Made by a program: the position numbers and the translations under genes. From the NCBI GenBank assembly GCA_020438915.1, contig JAGQTR010000173.1, forward strand, positions 1 through 5,805: a stretch of 5,805 bases of DNA, given 5' to 3'. The notes under the pieces were generated by a model. That model saw only the letters and a program-made list of their open reading frames with translations, was not told the origin of the DNA and searched no databases. Origin of the DNA: Mycobacterium sp. (GTDB taxonomy: Bacteria; Actinomycetota; Actinomycetes; Mycobacteriales; Mycobacteriaceae). Within the stretch, counting starts at the first letter, position 1. Every line of letters begins with the position of its first letter. This document shows positions 4,894 through 5,805 of this stretch, piece by piece.

Positions 4894-5805
4894 TCAGCAA
4901 TTTCGGCGAATTATGGCGCGTAGCTTCTGCAGTCTGGTCGCCACCTCCCGTTCGGCGCCGCGGCTGGTGGGCCGGTAGTAGTCCACGCCCACCACCTCAT
5001 CGGGCGGATACTGCTGGGTTACCACCCCGTCGGGGTCGTCATGCGAGTACCGATAGCCGATGGCGTTACCGAGCTTGGCCGAACCCGAATAGTGTCCGTC
5101 ACGCAGATGGGCTGGCACCAATCCCGCCCTCCCGGCCTTGATGTCAGCCATCGCCGCGCCCAGCGCGGTGGTGACCGCGTTGGATTTGGGCGCCGTTGCC
5201 AGGTACACCGTGGCGTGTGCCAAGGTCAGCTGCGCCTCCGGCATGCCGATCAGCTGAACCGTCTGCGCCGCGGCCACAGCGACCTGCAACGCCGACGAAT
5301 CCGCCATCCCGATGTCCTCGCTGGCCAGGATCATCAGCCGCCGGGCCACGAACCTCGGGTCCTCCCCGGCCACCAGCATCCGCGCCAGGTAGTGCAGCGC
5401 GGCATCGACGTCGGAACCCCGGATGGACTTGATGAATGCGCTGACGACGTCATAGTGCTGATCGCCGTCGCGGTCGTAGCGCACGGCTGCCCTGTCCAGC
5501 GATTGCTCGATGACCTCGACGGTCACCTCGCGGCCGGCCTCGGCGGCCACTTCGAGCGCGGTCAGCGCCCGGCGCGCGTCGCCGGCAGACAGCTGCACCA
5601 GCAAGTCGATCGCATCGTCGCTGACCTGTACCCGCCCGGCCAATCCGCGCCCGTCGTCGATGGCGCGCTGAATGACGTTGCGGATCGCTTCGGGTTTCAG
5701 CGGTTGCAGTTGCAGGATCAACGAACGACTCAGCAATGGCGCCACTACCGAGAAGGACGGGTTCTCGGTGGTGGCTGCCACCAGCAGCACCACCCGGTTC
5801 TCCAC
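4894..5805 (-). CDS. rarA: Replication-associated recombination protein A, C-terminal part (runs off right edge)
   Basis: AAA+ ATPase of the RarA/MgsA (WHIP/Mgs1) family, which acts at stalled or gapped replication forks. The visible 303 residues begin in the ATPase core with sensor 1 (LLVAATTENPSF, 7-18), the arginine finger in LLSRS (R27) and sensor 2 in GDARRAL (75-81). The family's C-terminal tetramerisation region follows: FIKSIRGSDVDAALHYLARML, EDPRFVARRLMILASEDIG, VPAHLRDGHY, and GNAIGYRYSHDDPDGVVTQQY with PDEVVGVDYYRP. These are diagnostic. Walker A and B and the true start lie beyond position 5805, so the GTG at the edge is not the start. The frame is open throughout and ends in TGA (4896-4894) after RRNC. 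As I recall, M. tuberculosis Rv2559c occupies the equivalent position. Confidence 0.95.
   Translation of the reverse strand: MENRVVLLVAATTENPSFSVVAPLLSRSLILQLQPLKPEAIRNVIQRAIDDGRGLAGRVQVSDDAIDLLVQLSAGDARRALTALEVAAEAGREVTVEVIEQSLDRAAVRYDRDGDQHYDVVSAFIKSIRGSDVDAALHYLARMLVAGEDPRFVARRLMILASEDIGMADSSALQVAVAAAQTVQLIGMPEAQLTLAHATVYLATAPKSNAVTTALGAAMADIKAGRAGLVPAHLRDGHYSGSAKLGNAIGYRYSHDDPDGVVTQQYPPDEVVGVDYYRPTSRGAEREVATRLQKLRAIIRRNC

Overview
This is a high-GC actinobacterial segment, almost certainly from a non-tuberculous Mycobacterium (Mycolicibacterium-type). The edge genes alaS and rarA, and the YjbQ-family gene beside alaS, read very like the mycobacterial proteins. As I recall, M. tuberculosis has the same order: alaS (Rv2555c), the YjbQ homologue (Rv2556c), a short variable stretch, then the RarA-like ATPase (Rv2559c). 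Here the interval between yjbQ and rarA holds different cargo. Identity is judged from remembered family motifs, not from a search.

Layout, left to right. The 5' part of alaS lies on the minus strand and runs off the left edge. Next come yjbQ (minus) and a SigF/SigB/SigG-type sigma factor (minus), whose conserved region 2.1 is interrupted by an in-frame TGA and whose N-terminus is missing. A MarR-type repressor gene is divergent (plus). Between it and the sigma gene is a small region with a palindrome and direct repeats that looks like an operator. The marR gene converges on a complete GH15 glycoside hydrolase gene (minus) only 7 bp away, and a 35-nt hairpin lies inside the end of marR. A divergent control region of about 117 bp separates the GH15 gene from a GlsB/YeaQ-type small membrane protein (plus). 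It carries a strong match to the mycobacterial SigF promoter, GTTT-N16-GGGTAT. A short exported Gly/Pro/His-repeat protein (minus) follows, then a 138-bp noncoding stretch, then the C-terminal two thirds of rarA (minus), which runs off the right edge.

How it may fit together (inference): alaS and rarA are housekeeping anchors. The middle looks like a stress or cell-envelope cassette: a general-stress sigma factor or its remnant, a MarR regulator, an alpha-glucoside or trehalose-type hydrolase, a SigF-type stress membrane protein and a small secreted protein. The glsB promoter would be read by a SigF-type sigma factor. The local sigma gene appears damaged at its 5' end, so the chromosomal sigF may be the one that acts. 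I found no RNA genes, CRISPR arrays, insertion sequences or phage genes, and no gene-free stretch longer than 300 bases.
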